A stretch of DNA of 6,739 nt from an uncultured Devosia sp. GTDB lineage: Bacteria > Pseudomonadota > Alphaproteobacteria > Rhizobiales > Devosiaceae. The stretch is from NCBI GenBank assembly GCA_934553185.1, contig CAKTFF010000114.1:1-6739 (forward strand), given 5' to 3'. The notes below the pieces were generated by a model that was given only the letters and a program-made list of their open reading frames with translations, did no database searches and was not told where the DNA came from. Both the position numbers and the translations under genes were made by a program. Shown piece after piece: positions 5,480 to 6,739 of this stretch; the stretch's first letter is position 1, and the number at the start of each line of letters is the position of its first letter.

Positions 5480-6739
5480 TCAGAACCAGCCTGAGCTGTC
5501 CACCGGGTGGTACCATTCGCCAGTTTGCGGGTCGTAGACAGGCTCACCGGCTTCCGTGGGCGGCCGAGTTGGCTGGGAAACAAAGCCGGAATTATATTGC
5601 TGCTGCATCATCTGCTGCCGCTGGATCGCATCATAGGCGTTGACGTCGACCCCGATCACCGAAGTCATGAGGTTTGGTCCGGTTCCAGGCTTGAAGGCTT
5701 CAGCAATGGCTGATTCGCCCTCGAAAGCCTCGACACCGGAATTGGGATTGATCCAGGCCGTTTGCATGCCTGATGGCACGTTGAAAGGCGTTGGCGGCTT
5801 GCCTTCGAGCGCCTTGGCCATGAACTCGGTAAAGATCGGCACGGCAAAGGTGCCGCCGGTGACGGAGCTACCCATGGAGCGGGGCTGGTCATAGCCGACA
5901 TAGACGCCGACAACGAGCTCGGGTGTGAAGCCGACGAACCAGGCATCCTTGTAGTCGTTGGTGGTTCCGGTCTTGCCGGCAACCGGGCGGTTGAGCACCT
6001 TTGCGGCCGTGCCGGTGCCGCGCTCCACCACGCCTTCCATCATCGAGGTAATCTGGTAGGCGGTCATGGGGTCGAGCACCTGCTCGCGATTGTCCACGAT
6101 CACCGGCTCCCCCTGCCCGTTCCAGCCCTCGGCGGCGCAGCCGTCGCAAACGCGCTGGTCGTGCTTGTAGACGGTCACGCCATAGCGATCCTGAATGCGG
6201 TCGATCAGCGTCGGGACGATCTTGCGGCCACCATTGGCGATCGTCGCATAGGCGGCAGTCATGCGCATGTCGGTGGTTTCGCCCGCTCCCAGTGCCATAG
6301 CCAGCACCGGCTGCATGGAATCATAAACGCCGAATAAGCGGGCATATTCAGCCACCAACGGCATGCCGATGTCCTTGGCCAGACGCACGGTCATCACATT
6401 GCGGCTGCGTTCGATGCCGCGCCGCAAGGTTTGCGGACCATAGAATTCCTGCGCATAGTTTTCCGGACGCCAGATCGAACCATCGCCGTTGCGGATTTCC
6501 ACCGGAGCGTCGAGCACGACAGAGGCAGGCGTGTAGCCATTGTCCAGCGCAGCCGCATAAACGATCGGTTTGAACGAAGAGCCGGGCTGGCGCAGCGCCT
6601 GCGTAGCGCGGTTGAATTCGCTCATGGCGAAAGAGAAACCGCCGACCATGGCGACGACACGCCCGGTGCGCGGGTCCATGGCGACCAGAGCCCCTTCGAT
6701 CTCAGGGGTCTGTTCGAGCGTGTAGCTACCTTCGCGGCC
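5480..6739 (-). CDS. mrcA: Penicillin-binding protein 1A, C-terminal transpeptidase part (cut by window edge)
   Basis: The 419 visible residues are the C-terminal portion of a class A PBP; the frame stays open to the right edge, where the N-terminal membrane anchor and glycosyltransferase domain should lie. The transpeptidase crosslinks peptidoglycan stems in the periplasm and is the target of beta-lactams. All three active-site motifs are present in the visible fragment: SSFK (54-57, first Ser is the nucleophile) in QPGSSFKP, SRN (112-114) and KTGT (256-259). The opening EGALVAMDPRTGRVVAMVGG and ALGAGETT are typical of PBP1A. A CDGC pair (198-201) lies in a loop between SRN and KTG and could form a periplasmic disulfide. 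The tail after about 365 is Gln- and Pro-rich and ends in WF. The stop is TGA at 5482-5480. Alphaproteobacteria commonly carry prfB directly after this gene; here the chemoreceptor gene lies between. The name mrcA (ponA) follows family usage. Confidence 0.93.
   Translation of the reverse strand, partial: GREGSYTLEQTPEIEGALVAMDPRTGRVVAMVGGFSFAMSEFNRATQALRQPGSSFKPIVYAAALDNGYTPASVVLDAPVEIRNGDGSIWRPENYAQEFYGPQTLRRGIERSRNVMTVRLAKDIGMPLVAEYARLFGVYDSMQPVLAMALGAGETTDMRMTAAYATIANGGRKIVPTLIDRIQDRYGVTVYKHDQRVCDGCAAEGWNGQGEPVIVDNREQVLDPMTAYQITSMMEGVVERGTGTAAKVLNRPVAGKTGTTNDYKDAWFVGFTPELVVGVYVGYDQPRSMGSSVTGGTFAVPIFTEFMAKALEGKPPTPFNVPSGMQTAWINPNSGVEAFEGESAIAEAFKPGTGPNLMTSVIGVDVNAYDAIQRQQMMQQQYNSGFVSQPTRPPTEAGEPVYDPQTGEWYHPVDSSGWF

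Overview
The window looks like ordinary chromosome from an alphaproteobacterium, most likely of the order Hyphomicrobiales (Rhizobiales). The evidence is the high-GC coding bias, the alphaproteobacterial flavour of the release factor 2 and penicillin-binding protein sequences, and the grouping of a class A PBP, prfB, an envelope M23 peptidase and a Bcp-type peroxiredoxin. A Devosia-like genus is a guess. I see no mobile element, tRNA, rRNA or CRISPR array.

Layout, left to right. A minus-strand gene cut by the left edge (1-527) encodes a single-span membrane protein resembling AsmA/DUF3971 proteins. Across a divergent intergenic region lies a plus-strand pair: a Bcp/PrxQ-type peroxiredoxin (670-1158) and a membrane-anchored coiled-coil M23 endopeptidase (1223-2374). 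The peptidase meets prfB (minus, 2371-3499) tail to tail, and the two stop codons overlap in one CTAG. prfB is full length only if the classic +1 programmed frameshift is used at an in-frame TGA (3428-3430). Next, also on minus, is a soluble chemoreceptor with two near-duplicate PAS domains, a HAMP-like segment and an MCP signalling domain (3584-5377). It ends in a pentapeptide matching the CheR/CheB tether pattern. Last is the C-terminal part of a class A penicillin-binding protein 1A (5480-6739, minus), cut by the right edge.

Functionally, the window is mainly cell envelope (AsmA-like protein, M23 endopeptidase, PBP1A) plus translation termination (RF2) and thiol peroxide defence. The chemoreceptor sits between the PBP1A gene and prfB and looks like an accessory insertion into a housekeeping neighbourhood. 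The peptidase and PBP1A could work together, one cutting and the other making peptidoglycan crosslinks, but the sequence only shows that they are near each other.

I found no convincing evidence of a previously undescribed system. The best signals are the prfB recoding site with a possible leader hairpin, and the tether-bearing double-PAS soluble receptor. No intergenic stretch exceeds 300 bases; all four are described below.
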